From Candidatus Mediterraneibacter pullistercoris (GTDB lineage: Bacteria; Bacillota; Clostridia; Lachnospirales; Lachnospiraceae), in contig DXAU01000038.1 of the NCBI GenBank assembly GCA_019116885.1, positions 20,647 to 84,646 of the forward strand: 64,000 nucleotides of DNA, read 5' to 3'. Below, in pieces: positions 1 to 7,471 of this stretch. The notes below the pieces were generated by a model. It made no database searches. It was given only the letters and a program-made list of their open reading frames with translations, and was not told where the DNA came from. Numbering within the stretch: the stretch's first letter is position 1; the number at the start of each line of letters is the position of its first letter. The translations under genes and the position numbers were made by a program.

Positions 1-658
1 CGGATGCTACACGCTGGGAGCAGTCGCGCCTTTAAGTGTGATCGATACCACGATGTGTATGGGCTCGAGTATTTCCATGCTTCACGGAATGGAGAAAGCA
101 AAAGGCAGGGATTACATAAAGAACTGGGTTGCGGTGATCGGAGATTCCACGTTCATGCACACAGGAGTAAACTCCCTGATGAACATGGTCTACAACAAAG
201 CCACCGGCACAGTCATCATTCTTGACAATTCGACTACGGGAATGACAGGGCATCAGGACCACGCGGCAACCGGAAAGACGCTGCAGGGTGATCCGGCTTA
301 CGCGGTCAGCATCCCGGGCATCTGTAAAGCCATGGGCATCAGGAACGTATATGAGATCAATGCATTTGACCTCCCGCTCCTTGAGAAGACAATCAAAGAA
401 GAAGCAGCCAGAGACGAAGTTTCGGTTATTATCACGAAGACGCCGTGTGTGCTCCTTGATAAGAGAAAGAAACCTCTCTACATTGCCCACGAGGACAAAT
501 GCAGGAAATGCGGCATGTGCATGAAGCCGGGATGTCCGGCCATGACCAAAAATGCGGACGGAACGATATATATAGATGATACGATGTGCACCGGCTGCGG
601 ACTCTGTAAAGATCTGTGCAAATTTGACGCGATAGAGCTTGTAAAGGAGGGGGAGTAG
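1..658 (+). CDS. iorA: Indolepyruvate:ferredoxin oxidoreductase, large (alpha) subunit, 3' part
   Basis: The frame is already open at base 2, so this is the last ~218 residues and the N-terminus lies outside the window. The enzyme decarboxylates arylpyruvates, formed by transamination of Trp, Phe or Tyr, to aryl-acyl-CoA and passes electrons to ferredoxin in the cytoplasm. Visible are the thiamine-diphosphate region (GDSTFMHTG, bases 140-166) and a C-terminal ferredoxin-like domain with two [4Fe-4S] motifs: CxxCxxCx4CP (bases 500-537) and CxxCxxCx3C (bases 585-619). iorB follows after 3 bases, so the two subunits are surely cotranscribed. Identity rests on this domain order plus the iorB and aryl-CoA ligase neighbours. 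Confidence 0.93.
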   Translation, partial: GCYTLGAVAPLSVIDTTMCMGSSISMLHGMEKAKGRDYIKNWVAVIGDSTFMHTGVNSLMNMVYNKATGTVIILDNSTTGMTGHQDHAATGKTLQGDPAYAVSIPGICKAMGIRNVYEINAFDLPLLEKTIKEEAARDEVSVIITKTPCVLLDKRKKPLYIAHEDKCRKCGMCMKPGCPAMTKNADGTIYIDDTMCTGCGLCKDLCKFDAIELVKEGE

Positions 659-661
659 ATC

Positions 662-1234
662 ATGGCAGTTAAAAATATTATGATCGTCGGTGTAGGCGGA
701 CAGGGCACGCTTCTCACCAGCCGTATTTTAGGCGGATTGACCATTGCCGGCGGATATGACGTGAAGCTCTCCGAAGTCCACGGGATGGCGCAGAGAGGCG
801 GAAGCGTCGTCACATTTGTGCGCTATGGAGACAAGGTGGCGGAACCCATTGTGGAAGAAGGGCAGGCGGACGTCATCATTGCATTTGAGAGACTCGAGGC
901 GTTAAGATATGCGCATTTCCTTAAGAAAGACGGCGCTCTGATCGTCAATGACTGGCGCATCGATCCGATGCCTGTTGTGATCGGAAATGCAAAATACCCG
1001 GAGAATATCATCGAAGAGCTGGAGAAGGAATATAAAGTGTACAGGGTGGATGCTACGGAAGAGTCAAGAAAGCTTGGGAACCCGAAAGTATTCAACCTGA
1101 TCGTGCTCGGCGTTGCGGCGCAGCATATGGATTTCACGAAAGAACAGTGGTACGAAGTGATCGAAAGAACTGTGCCTCCGAAGACGGTCGAGATCAACAA
1201 AAAAGCCTTCGACGTTGGATACGGACTGAAGTAA
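662..1234 (+). CDS. iorB: Indolepyruvate:ferredoxin oxidoreductase, beta subunit
   Basis: This 190-residue protein is the small, gamma-type subunit of the arylpyruvate oxidoreductase. It begins with the family's glycine-rich signature (GVGGQGTLLTSRILG, about residues 10-24), followed by the EVHGMAQRGGSV motif, which in this family lies near the CoA/substrate interface. The length is usual for IorB. The ATG at 662 is preceded by an AAGGAGGGGGAG ribosome site lying inside the end of iorA, which suggests translational coupling. It forms the catalytic complex with the upstream subunit. Confidence 0.93.
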   Translation: MAVKNIMIVGVGGQGTLLTSRILGGLTIAGGYDVKLSEVHGMAQRGGSVVTFVRYGDKVAEPIVEEGQADVIIAFERLEALRYAHFLKKDGALIVNDWRIDPMPVVIGNAKYPENIIEELEKEYKVYRVDATEESRKLGNPKVFNLIVLGVAAQHMDFTKEQWYEVIERTVPPKTVEINKKAFDVGYGLK

Positions 1235-1291
1235 CACAGCAGATAAATGACAGCATAGGACAGAAATCATACAGGAAAGGCGGTGGCAGCA

Positions 1292-1711
1292 ATGATCAGG
1301 CAGATATCAGTATTCGTGGAAAATCAGCCGGGCAGCATGATGAACGTAACTTCTGTGTTGACAGAGGCTCATGTGAATATCAGGGCGATCTCAACATTCG
1401 ATACACCGGAGTTCGGGATCATGCGCCTTATTGTTGATGATCCAGTGCGCGCGAAAGAAAAGCTGACAGAGAAAGGGTTCGTCACAAGAGTAAGCGACGT
1501 GATCGGAGCGGAACTAAAAGACGAAAAAGGAAATCTCAACCAGATGCTCGCGATTCTTGCAGACGGGAAGATCAACATCAATTATATTTATTCTTTTGTG
1601 ATCCGCGAAGGGAAATCCCCGGTCATGGTATTTAGCACAGATAACTATGAGAAAGTGGAAGAAGTCCTCAGAGCAGCCGATGTTAAGCTGATAGAGGAAG
1701 AAGAATTATAA
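1292..1711 (+). CDS. Double ACT-domain protein (amino-acid sensor), first copy
   Basis: A 139-residue protein made of two ACT modules (roughly residues 1-65 and 70-139) and nothing else. ACT modules bind amino acids, so a sensing or allosteric role in the surrounding aromatic amino acid/arylacetate operon is likely, but no partner is shown by the sequence. A GTG at 1283 would add three residues. I prefer the ATG at 1292 because the purine-rich AAAGGCGG lies at proper distance from it and the ACT fold starts at its Met (MIRQISVFVENQPG). It lies 57 bases after iorB and 20 before the CoA ligase. A related second copy lies beyond the ligase. Confidence 0.85.
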   Translation: MIRQISVFVENQPGSMMNVTSVLTEAHVNIRAISTFDTPEFGIMRLIVDDPVRAKEKLTEKGFVTRVSDVIGAELKDEKGNLNQMLAILADGKININYIYSFVIREGKSPVMVFSTDNYEKVEEVLRAADVKLIEEEEL

Positions 1712-1731
1712 GACAGAAGGAGAAAAAGAAA

Positions 1732-3063
1732 ATGGCAGGTGTAGCGCTGGAAAACTGGGTGGAACGCATCCGTGATCCGAAGACCGAATGTATGAGCAGG
1801 GATGAAATGGCCGCCCTGCAGAGTAAACGTCTGACAGAAGTTGTCAAAAGAGTGTATGAAAATGTTGATTTCTATCGGAAGAAAATGCAGCAAAGAGGAG
1901 TGGAACCGGGAGATATCAAATCTATCGAGGATATTGGAAAGCTTCCATTTACGACAAAAGAAGATCTGAAGAACAACTATCCGTTCGGACTTCTTGCGAT
2001 TCCGATGAAAGATGTCGTGCGTGTCCAGGGAACTTCCGGGACAACCGGAAAACTTACCATTGCGCCGTACTCGCAGAAAGATGTGGAAGTGTGGGGAGAA
2101 TGTGTGGCGCGAGGTCTTGTGATGGCAGGGCTGACAGAGGAAGACATCATCCATGTGTGCTATGGATATGGTCTTTTTACAGGCGGCATCGGCCTTGATT
2201 ATGGGGCAAGGGCTCTTGGAGCGACTGCGATCCCGATGTCTGCAGGGAACACGAAGCGGCAGATGATGTGTATGGAAGACCTCGGAGCGACAGCATTTGC
2301 ATGTACTCCGTCCTACGCTCTGTATCTCGCGGAATCTATCCAGGAAGCAGGACTTGTGGATCATATGAAGATTAAGGCGGGAATCCATGGAGCAGAACCG
2401 TGGACGGAAGAGATGCGCAGTAAGATCGAAAGTATTCTCCACATCAACTGTTTTGATATCTATGGTCTCTGTGAGATTACAGGTCCCGGCGTGGCACAGG
2501 ACTGTATTCACAAAGCAGGGCTTCATGTTCATGCAGATTATTTCTATCCGGAAGTGCTTAATCCGGCAACCCATGAGAAGTGTGCGGACGGGGAGACGGG
2601 AGAACTTGTATTTACTACCCTTGCGAAAGAGGCAATGCCTCTGATCCGTTACCGGACGAAAGATCTTACGAGCATCGACCACAGCCCCTGTGAATGTGGA
2701 AGAACGCTCCCAAGGATCTCCAAGTTCACTGGAAGAACGGATGATATGAAAGTGATCCGCGGAGTCAATGTATTCCCGACTCAGGTAGAGACAGCACTGC
2801 TCTCCATGGGCGGAGTGGTAGCGCCGCATTACATGATGATCGTGGACAGGGAGGACAATATGGATGTTCTTACTGTTATGGTCGAAGTGGATGAGAGAGT
2901 ATTCTCCGATGAGATCAGAAAGCTGGATGCACTGCGCAGCAGGATTGCCGCCGTGCTGAAGCAGGCCCTTGGCGTTTCAGTGCGGGTGAAACTCGTGGAG
3001 CCGAAAACCATTAAGCGAAGCGAGGGCAAAGCAGTCCGCGTCATCGACAACAGAAAGCTGTAA
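1732..3063 (+). CDS. Phenylacetate-CoA ligase family (PaaK-type aryl-CoA ligase)
   Basis: A 443-residue adenylate-forming enzyme of the PaaK type, expected to make an aryl-acetyl-CoA from the acid, ATP and CoA, or to run in reverse for ATP formation when fed acyl-CoA by Ior. The AMP-binding signature GTSGTTGK is at residues 100-107. The C-terminal ligase subdomain includes the usual GRTDDMKVIRGVNVFP segment near residues 332-347. The length is typical. Next to iorAB it very probably handles indoleacetyl-, phenylacetyl- or hydroxyphenylacetyl-CoA; which one cannot be read from the sequence. The ATG at 1732 follows an AGAAGGAG site. Confidence 0.9.
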   Translation: MAGVALENWVERIRDPKTECMSRDEMAALQSKRLTEVVKRVYENVDFYRKKMQQRGVEPGDIKSIEDIGKLPFTTKEDLKNNYPFGLLAIPMKDVVRVQGTSGTTGKLTIAPYSQKDVEVWGECVARGLVMAGLTEEDIIHVCYGYGLFTGGIGLDYGARALGATAIPMSAGNTKRQMMCMEDLGATAFACTPSYALYLAESIQEAGLVDHMKIKAGIHGAEPWTEEMRSKIESILHINCFDIYGLCEITGPGVAQDCIHKAGLHVHADYFYPEVLNPATHEKCADGETGELVFTTLAKEAMPLIRYRTKDLTSIDHSPCECGRTLPRISKFTGRTDDMKVIRGVNVFPTQVETALLSMGGVVAPHYMMIVDREDNMDVLTVMVEVDERVFSDEIRKLDALRSRIAAVLKQALGVSVRVKLVEPKTIKRSEGKAVRVIDNRKL

Positions 3064-3079
3064 AAGGGAGGTAGAAGTT

Positions 3080-3523
3080 ATGGGAATCACGATCCAACAG
3101 TTATCCGTATTTCTTGAGAACCGCGAGGGAAGGCTTGACGAGGTGCTTTCTGTTCTGGCGGGGAATGACGTCAATATCGTAGCGCTCAGCCTTGCTGATA
3201 CGACAGAATATGGAATGCTCAGGATGATTGTCTCAGATCCGAACAAGGGAAAGGCAGTGCTGAAAGATAATGGCATCACAGCAATGCTGACAGACGTTAT
3301 AGCTCTGAGAGTCCCTCATGAGACAGGCTCCTTGAGCCGTGCCATGCATCAGATCGTTGAAGGCGATGTGAATATTGAATATATGTATGCATTTTCTAAC
3401 GGGACCGATGCATCCGCAGTGCTCAAATGTGATGATCCGGCGAGAGTCGTCGATATCCTGCGGGGCAGCGGCTTCGACGTATGGGAAGCGCCGGAAGCGT
3501 ATGTCTCCAATATAAAACTGTAG
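3080..3523 (+). CDS. Double ACT-domain protein, second copy
   Basis: A 147-residue protein of two ACT domains, clearly related to the protein at 1292-1711 (both start I-x-Q-x-SVF-x-EN and have a central MLR/MRLIV-DP block). AAAGGGAGG lies before the ATG. It is the last gene of the operon and is followed at once by a strong terminator. Like its paralogue it is probably a small-molecule (aromatic amino acid or aryl acid) sensor. No DNA-binding or catalytic part is present. Confidence 0.85.
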   Translation: MGITIQQLSVFLENREGRLDEVLSVLAGNDVNIVALSLADTTEYGMLRMIVSDPNKGKAVLKDNGITAMLTDVIALRVPHETGSLSRAMHQIVEGDVNIEYMYAFSNGTDASAVLKCDDPARVVDILRGSGFDVWEAPEAYVSNIKL

Positions 3524-3533
3524 CAATAAAAGA

Positions 3534-3572
3534 CCCGTCAGACAGATGATCTGTCTGACGGGCCGGTTTTTT
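3534..3572 (+). terminator. Intrinsic terminator of the ior operon
   Basis: Perfect 14-base inverted repeat (3534-3547 with 3549-3562), GC-rich at its base, followed closely by a six-T run. It closes the ior/ACT/PaaK operon just after its stop codon. Confidence 0.93.
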
Positions 3573-3647
3573 AATCTTATTTCTCTGTAATGCTTTTTAA
3601 TATAAATCTAGCCGGTTTATATATTAAAAGGTACATTAAAAATCTGA

Positions 3648-3845
3648 TTAAAGTTTTACTACATTGGTTGCCTGCGGTCCTTTTGCGCCCTCTGTCACTT
3701 CAAACTCGACAGCCTGGCCTTCTTCCAGGGTCTTGAATCCATCCATTACAAGTCCTGAGTAATGAACGAAGATATCGTTGCCCTCAGAGTCAGAAATGAA
3801 TCCGTAGCCCTTCTGGTTGTTAAACCATTTCACTGTACCTGTCAT
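3648..3845 (-). CDS. Cold-shock protein, CspA family
   Basis: A 65-residue single cold-shock domain that binds single-stranded RNA/DNA and acts as an RNA chaperone. RNP1 (KGYGFI, residues 12-17) and RNP2 (DIFVH, residues 24-28) are intact. An upstream in-frame ATG at 3860 would add five residues, but that ATG is part of the GGAGGG ribosome site, so the start at 3845 is preferred. Monocistronic, divergent from ptsH. Its sigma-A promoter lies at 3912-3940, leaving a leader of about 60 bases, shorter than the long cold-responsive leader of E. coli cspA. Confidence 0.95.
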   Translation of the reverse strand: MTGTVKWFNNQKGYGFISDSEGNDIFVHYSGLVMDGFKTLEEGQAVEFEVTEGAKGPQATNVVKL

Positions 3846-3911
3846 TGTGTTGCCCTCCATAAAAATAAATAAATTGCTTCGTCAGTCCACCTGTTGAACT
3901 GATACCGCCTC

Positions 3912-3940
3912 AGTGTAGCATGTTTAACAATGAAAGTCAA
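3912..3940 (-). promoter_or_regulatory. Sigma-A promoter of the cold-shock gene
   Basis: On the minus strand TTGACT, a 17-base spacer and TACACT lead toward the cold-shock gene. Near-consensus boxes and ideal spacing support it. Confidence 0.75.
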
Positions 3941-4057
3941 TGTATATCTTGTTGATTCGTAAAAATATACAAAAGAAGAGGAGGCGCATATTTCATCTAT
4001 GTCAGGCAGATGATAAACTGTAGATGAGAGAGGTGCGAAGTCTTCAGCAATCAACAA

Positions 4058-4086
4058 TTGAAAATTCATCTAATGTGTTATATACT
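4058..4086 (+). promoter_or_regulatory. Sigma-A promoter of ptsHI
   Basis: TTGAAA, 17-base spacer, TATACT, ending 37 bases before the ptsH start. No cre-like site was obvious around it. Confidence 0.75.
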
Positions 4087-4123
4087 AGAACAAGAATTAA
4101 AAGTCAAAGGAGGACATGTTACA

Positions 4124-4381
4124 ATGAAAAAATTCAGATATGTGGTTACAGATCCGGAGGGAATCCACGCAAGACCGGCAGGGATCCTGGTTAAACAGGC
4201 ATCGGGCTATGCGTCGGCGATAACGATTACAAAAGGAGACAAGAACGCTGACGCAAAGAGAATTTTCGGAGTTATGGGACTTGGAGTAAAAACAGGAGAG
4301 GAAGTTACGATAACTGCTGAGGGCGCTGATGAAGATACAGCGATCGCAGAATTAGAGACATTCTTCAAGGAGAATTTGTAA
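4124..4381 (+). CDS. ptsH: HPr-family phosphocarrier protein
   Basis: An 85-residue HPr that carries phosphate from enzyme I to the sugar-specific PTS enzymes. The phosphorylated His15 sits in the standard GIHARPAG motif. The start is the ATG at 4124, behind AAAGGAGG; a longer frame from 4058 has no such site. An ungapped alignment with Bacillus HPr places Arg at position 46, where the HPr kinase/phosphorylase target Ser normally sits (here AKRIFGVM), so kinase-dependent carbon catabolite control through this copy looks impossible. ptsI begins 3 bases later. It could be a specialised paralogue, with a regular HPr elsewhere in the genome. Confidence 0.93.
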   Translation: MKKFRYVVTDPEGIHARPAGILVKQASGYASAITITKGDKNADAKRIFGVMGLGVKTGEEVTITAEGADEDTAIAELETFFKENL

Positions 4382-4384
4382 ATC

Positions 4385-6007
4385 ATGATTACGATCAGCG
4401 GTAAAAGTGTATTTGGCGGCGTGTCCATCGGAAAGCTGCTGTTTTATCAGAGAAAAGAAAAAGTAGTCAAGAGGACACGCATTGATGATGCTGACGCAGA
4501 GTGGAAGAGATTTCTGGAAGCAAAGGATACGGCAGTGGCCCAGTTGAAAGGTCTCTATGACAAGGCGCTGGAGGATGTCGGCGAAGCCAATGCCATGATT
4601 TTTGAAATCCATCAGATGATGCTTGAGGATCTCGACTATCTTGAGTCAATCGAGAACATCATCCGCACGCAGGAAGTAAATGCAGAGTTTGCTGTTGCCA
4701 CAACAGCGGACAACTTTGCCAGGATGTTCGCGGCTATGGACGACGCTTATATGCAGGGGCGCGCGGCTGATGTAAAAGATGTTTCGGAACGTGTCCTTGA
4801 TATCCTCTGTGGAGTGGACTCCGGTCTTAAGGATATGACAGAGCCGTGTATCATAGCGGCGGATGATCTCGCGCCAAGCGAGACCGTACAGCTTGATAAG
4901 AGCAAAGTCCTCGGGTTTGCCACGATGTATGGCTCCTCGAATTCGCATACGGCAATTCTGGCGCGGACTATGAACATACCTGCAGTCATTGGGCTGGGAG
5001 AGGAACTCCGCAAGGAGTACAGCGGCAAAGAGGCTGTCATCGACGGCTTCACAGGCACTCTGTATATCGATCCTGACGAAGAGACGATGGCGGAGATGAA
5101 AGAGAAACGGGCGAAAGATCTCGAACAGAAAGCGCTTCTGGAGCAGCTCAAAGGCAAAGAGAACGTTACGAAGAGCGGACAAAAGATCAATATTTATGCT
5201 AATATTGGAGACGTTTCAGATCTGGGAGCCGTCCTTAAGAATGACGCCGGCGGGATCGGACTTTTCAGAAGTGAATTCTTATATCTGGAGAATACGGATT
5301 TTCCGACAGAAGAACAGCAGTTTTCAGTTTATAAGCAGGTGGCGGAGAGCATGGCGGGAAAGAAAGTCATCATTCGCACGCTTGATATCGGAGCAGACAA
5401 ACAGGTGGATTATTTCGGACTGGATAAGGAGGAGAATCCGGCGCTCGGTTACCGTGCGATCCGTATCTGCCTTACAAGACCCGAGATTTTTAAAACTCAG
5501 CTCCGTGCTCTGTACCGCGCAGCCGTATACGGAAATATTTCTATCATGTTTCCCATGATTATCTCTGTAGGGGAAGTGCGCAGGATAAAAGAAATCATTG
5601 CTGAGGTGAAAGAAGAGCTGAAGAGTGAGGGCATACCGTACAGAGAGGATGTAGAGCTTGGCATTATGATAGAGACACCGGCTTCTGTTATGGTCAGCCG
5701 TGAACTTGCAAAAGAAGTCGATTTCTTCAGTGTAGGAACGAACGATCTGACACAGTATACGCTGGCGATCGACCGTCAGAATTCCAAGCTGGACGAGTTC
5801 TATGATCCACATCACCCGGCTGTGCTGGCTATGATAAAGATGGCAGCTGAGAACGCACATGCAGAAGGCGCCTGGATCGGCATATGCGGCGAATTGGGGG
5901 CGGATCTTGAGCTCACAGAAGAGTTTCTCAGGATGGGACTGGATGAACTTTCTGTATCCCCGTCTATGGTGCTTCCTCTGAGGAAGAGGATCAGAGAATG
6001 TGAATAA
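4385..6007 (+). CDS. ptsI: Phosphoenolpyruvate-protein phosphotransferase (enzyme I)
   Basis: A 540-residue cytoplasmic enzyme I that takes phosphate from PEP onto its own His and then onto HPr. The active His188 lies in SSNSHTAILAR. The PEP-binding TIM-barrel half holds GTNDLTQYTLAIDR and the catalytic Cys501 in GICGELGAD. Many family members have GMCGEMAGD at the last site, so this is a mild variant. The length is a little short of the usual 570-575. It starts 3 bases after ptsH with its ribosome site inside that gene, so the pair is translationally coupled. Confidence 0.95.
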   Translation: MITISGKSVFGGVSIGKLLFYQRKEKVVKRTRIDDADAEWKRFLEAKDTAVAQLKGLYDKALEDVGEANAMIFEIHQMMLEDLDYLESIENIIRTQEVNAEFAVATTADNFARMFAAMDDAYMQGRAADVKDVSERVLDILCGVDSGLKDMTEPCIIAADDLAPSETVQLDKSKVLGFATMYGSSNSHTAILARTMNIPAVIGLGEELRKEYSGKEAVIDGFTGTLYIDPDEETMAEMKEKRAKDLEQKALLEQLKGKENVTKSGQKINIYANIGDVSDLGAVLKNDAGGIGLFRSEFLYLENTDFPTEEQQFSVYKQVAESMAGKKVIIRTLDIGADKQVDYFGLDKEENPALGYRAIRICLTRPEIFKTQLRALYRAAVYGNISIMFPMIISVGEVRRIKEIIAEVKEELKSEGIPYREDVELGIMIETPASVMVSRELAKEVDFFSVGTNDLTQYTLAIDRQNSKLDEFYDPHHPAVLAMIKMAAENAHAEGAWIGICGELGADLELTEEFLRMGLDELSVSPSMVLPLRKRIRECE

Positions 6008-6020
6008 GTGAAGATGAAAC

Positions 6021-6073
6021 AGACACTCACGGAGACTTTAAGAAATTTAAAAGTCTCCCGGGTGTCTTTTTTT
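6021..6073 (+). terminator. Intrinsic terminator of ptsHI
   Basis: Nested hairpin: GGAGACTTT (6031-6039) pairs with AAAGTCTCC (6050-6058), and the outer AGACAC (6021-6026) pairs with GTGTCT (6062-6067), followed by a T run to 6073. It separates ptsHI from the next transcript. Confidence 0.9.
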
Positions 6074-6086
6074 GTCCGTCTTTCTA

Positions 6087-6135
6087 TTGCAATACCCGAA
6101 CATATGTGCTATTATCTTGTAAAGAACAAGTGTTC
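6087..6135 (+). promoter_or_regulatory. Promoter with two LexA (SOS) type operators
   Basis: TTGCAA (6087-6092), 17-base spacer, TATTAT (6110-6115). A LexA-like site GAAC-ATAT-GTGC (6098-6109, one mismatch to the Gram-positive GAAC-N4-GTTC core) fills the spacer. A perfect core GAAC-AAGT-GTTC (6124-6135, with G following) lies at the expected transcript start. Operators that overlap the spacer and +1 are the classical arrangement for LexA repression. Control of the gene at 6152 by LexA is inferred from these sites. Confidence 0.75.
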
Positions 6136-6151
6136 GGAAAGGGGAAGAGGG

Positions 6152-7471
6152 ATGCAGGACAGCATATGTGAGAGCATGACGCTTGAGAAAAAACTGGATA
6201 TCTTATCTGATGCGGCGAAGTACGACGTCTCCTGCACTTCAAGCGGAGTCGACAGGAACGGTGACGGGACAGGCATGGGAAACTGCAGAAAGGCAGGGAT
6301 CTGCCACAGCTTCTCTGCGGATGGCCGCTGTATTTCCCTGCTTAAAATACTGTTTACGAACGAGTGTATCTATGACTGTAAATACTGTGTCAACCGTGCA
6401 TCGAATGATGTGGAGAGGGCATCTTTCACACCGGAGGAAGTCTGTACTCTGACGATGGAGTTTTACAGACGCAATTATATCGAAGGGCTTTTTTTGAGTT
6501 CGGGCATCCTGAAAAGTCCGGACTATACGATGGAGCTGATCTATGCCACGCTGTACAGGCTCCGGCATGTGTGCAGATTCCAGGGGTATATCCATGTAAA
6601 AGCGATACCGGGAGCAGATCAGCGGCTGGTCCGGCTGACCGGATATCTGGCCGACAGGATGAGTGTGAATGTGGAACTTCCAACAGCCGAAAGCCTGCGG
6701 CTTCTGGCGCCGCACAAATCGCGGAAGAACATCCTCACTCCCATGCGCGTCGTGCAGAATATCTCGGAGGAGAACAGGCAGGAGATTGCACTGTACAGGA
6801 ACGCGCCGCGTTTTGTGCCGGCAGGGCAGAGTACGCAGATGATCATAGGGGCGACGCCGGAGACAGATTATCAGATACTTAATGTGGCAGAGTCCCTGTA
6901 CAAGAAGTTCGATCTGAAGCGCGTCTATTACTCGGCTTTTGTTCCTGTAAACCATGACAGTGCGCTTCCAGAACTTCCGGACATGAAGCCGCCGCTTCTG
7001 AGGGAACACCGCCTGTACCAGGCAGACTGGCTTCTGCGCTTCTATCATTTTGAGGCTGAGGAACTGCTGGATGAAGAGAATCCTAATTTTAACATTCTGC
7101 TGGACCCGAAATGCTGCTGGGCGCTCAAGCATCTGGAGCAGTTCCCGGTGGAGATAAACAGGGCTGATTACCGGATGCTGCTGCGGGTTCCGGGGATTGG
7201 TTACAAGTCTGCCGGGCGGATCGTAAAAGCGAGACGGATGGGACAGCTCCGGTTTGAGGATCTCAGGAAGATGGGGGTCGTACTCAGACGGGCGCTTTAT
7301 TTTATCACCTGCAGCGGCAGGATGATGTATCCGGTGCGCATTGATGAGGATTCTATCACGCGGAATCTTTTGAATACGAAAGAGAGGCTCCCAGAGGGGG
7401 TGGATGGAATGACATTCAGACAGATGTCTCTTTTTGACGATGTGAATTTCGGTGAGGTGAACTTGCAATGA
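6152..7471 (+). CDS. Radical SAM protein, putative DNA modification/repair (TIGR03916-type)
   Basis: A 439-residue radical SAM protein. The cluster motif CxxxCxxC is at Cys72, Cys76 and Cys79 (CIYDCKYC), preceded by further cysteines at 45, 51 and 60. A helix-hairpin-helix-like segment (LLRVPGIGYKSAGRIVKAR) lies at about residues 342-360 and suggests DNA contact. The family is known to occur beside a DUF4130/uracil-glycosylase-like protein, as here; its reaction is not established. The ATG at 6152 has a GGAAAGGGG site. The open frame extends upstream to 6008 but crosses the terminator and promoter, so the longer form is rejected. It overlaps the next gene by 4 bases. Confidence 0.88.
   Translation: MQDSICESMTLEKKLDILSDAAKYDVSCTSSGVDRNGDGTGMGNCRKAGICHSFSADGRCISLLKILFTNECIYDCKYCVNRASNDVERASFTPEEVCTLTMEFYRRNYIEGLFLSSGILKSPDYTMELIYATLYRLRHVCRFQGYIHVKAIPGADQRLVRLTGYLADRMSVNVELPTAESLRLLAPHKSRKNILTPMRVVQNISEENRQEIALYRNAPRFVPAGQSTQMIIGATPETDYQILNVAESLYKKFDLKRVYYSAFVPVNHDSALPELPDMKPPLLREHRLYQADWLLRFYHFEAEELLDEENPNFNILLDPKCCWALKHLEQFPVEINRADYRMLLRVPGIGYKSAGRIVKARRMGQLRFEDLRKMGVVLRRALYFITCSGRMMYPVRIDEDSITRNLLNTKERLPEGVDGMTFRQMSLFDDVNFGEVNLQ

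Noticed and set aside
1645..2829. Long minus-strand frame opposite the PaaK gene
   Set aside because: Composition is rich in Arg/His/Cys/Ser, no ribosome site, and it lies antisense to a clearly conserved gene; a shadow frame.
3593..3632. AT-rich inverted repeat between the ior terminator and the cold-shock gene
   Set aside because: May help end the cold-shock transcript, but the arms are nearly all A/T and imperfect; not strong enough to annotate.
6008..6151. N-terminal extension of the radical SAM protein
   Set aside because: Would run through the ptsHI terminator and the promoter with the LexA boxes; ATG 6152 has a ribosome site.
6239..7468. Long minus-strand frame opposite the radical SAM gene
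   Set aside because: Same shadow pattern; the plus strand carries the cluster motif and a conserved partner.
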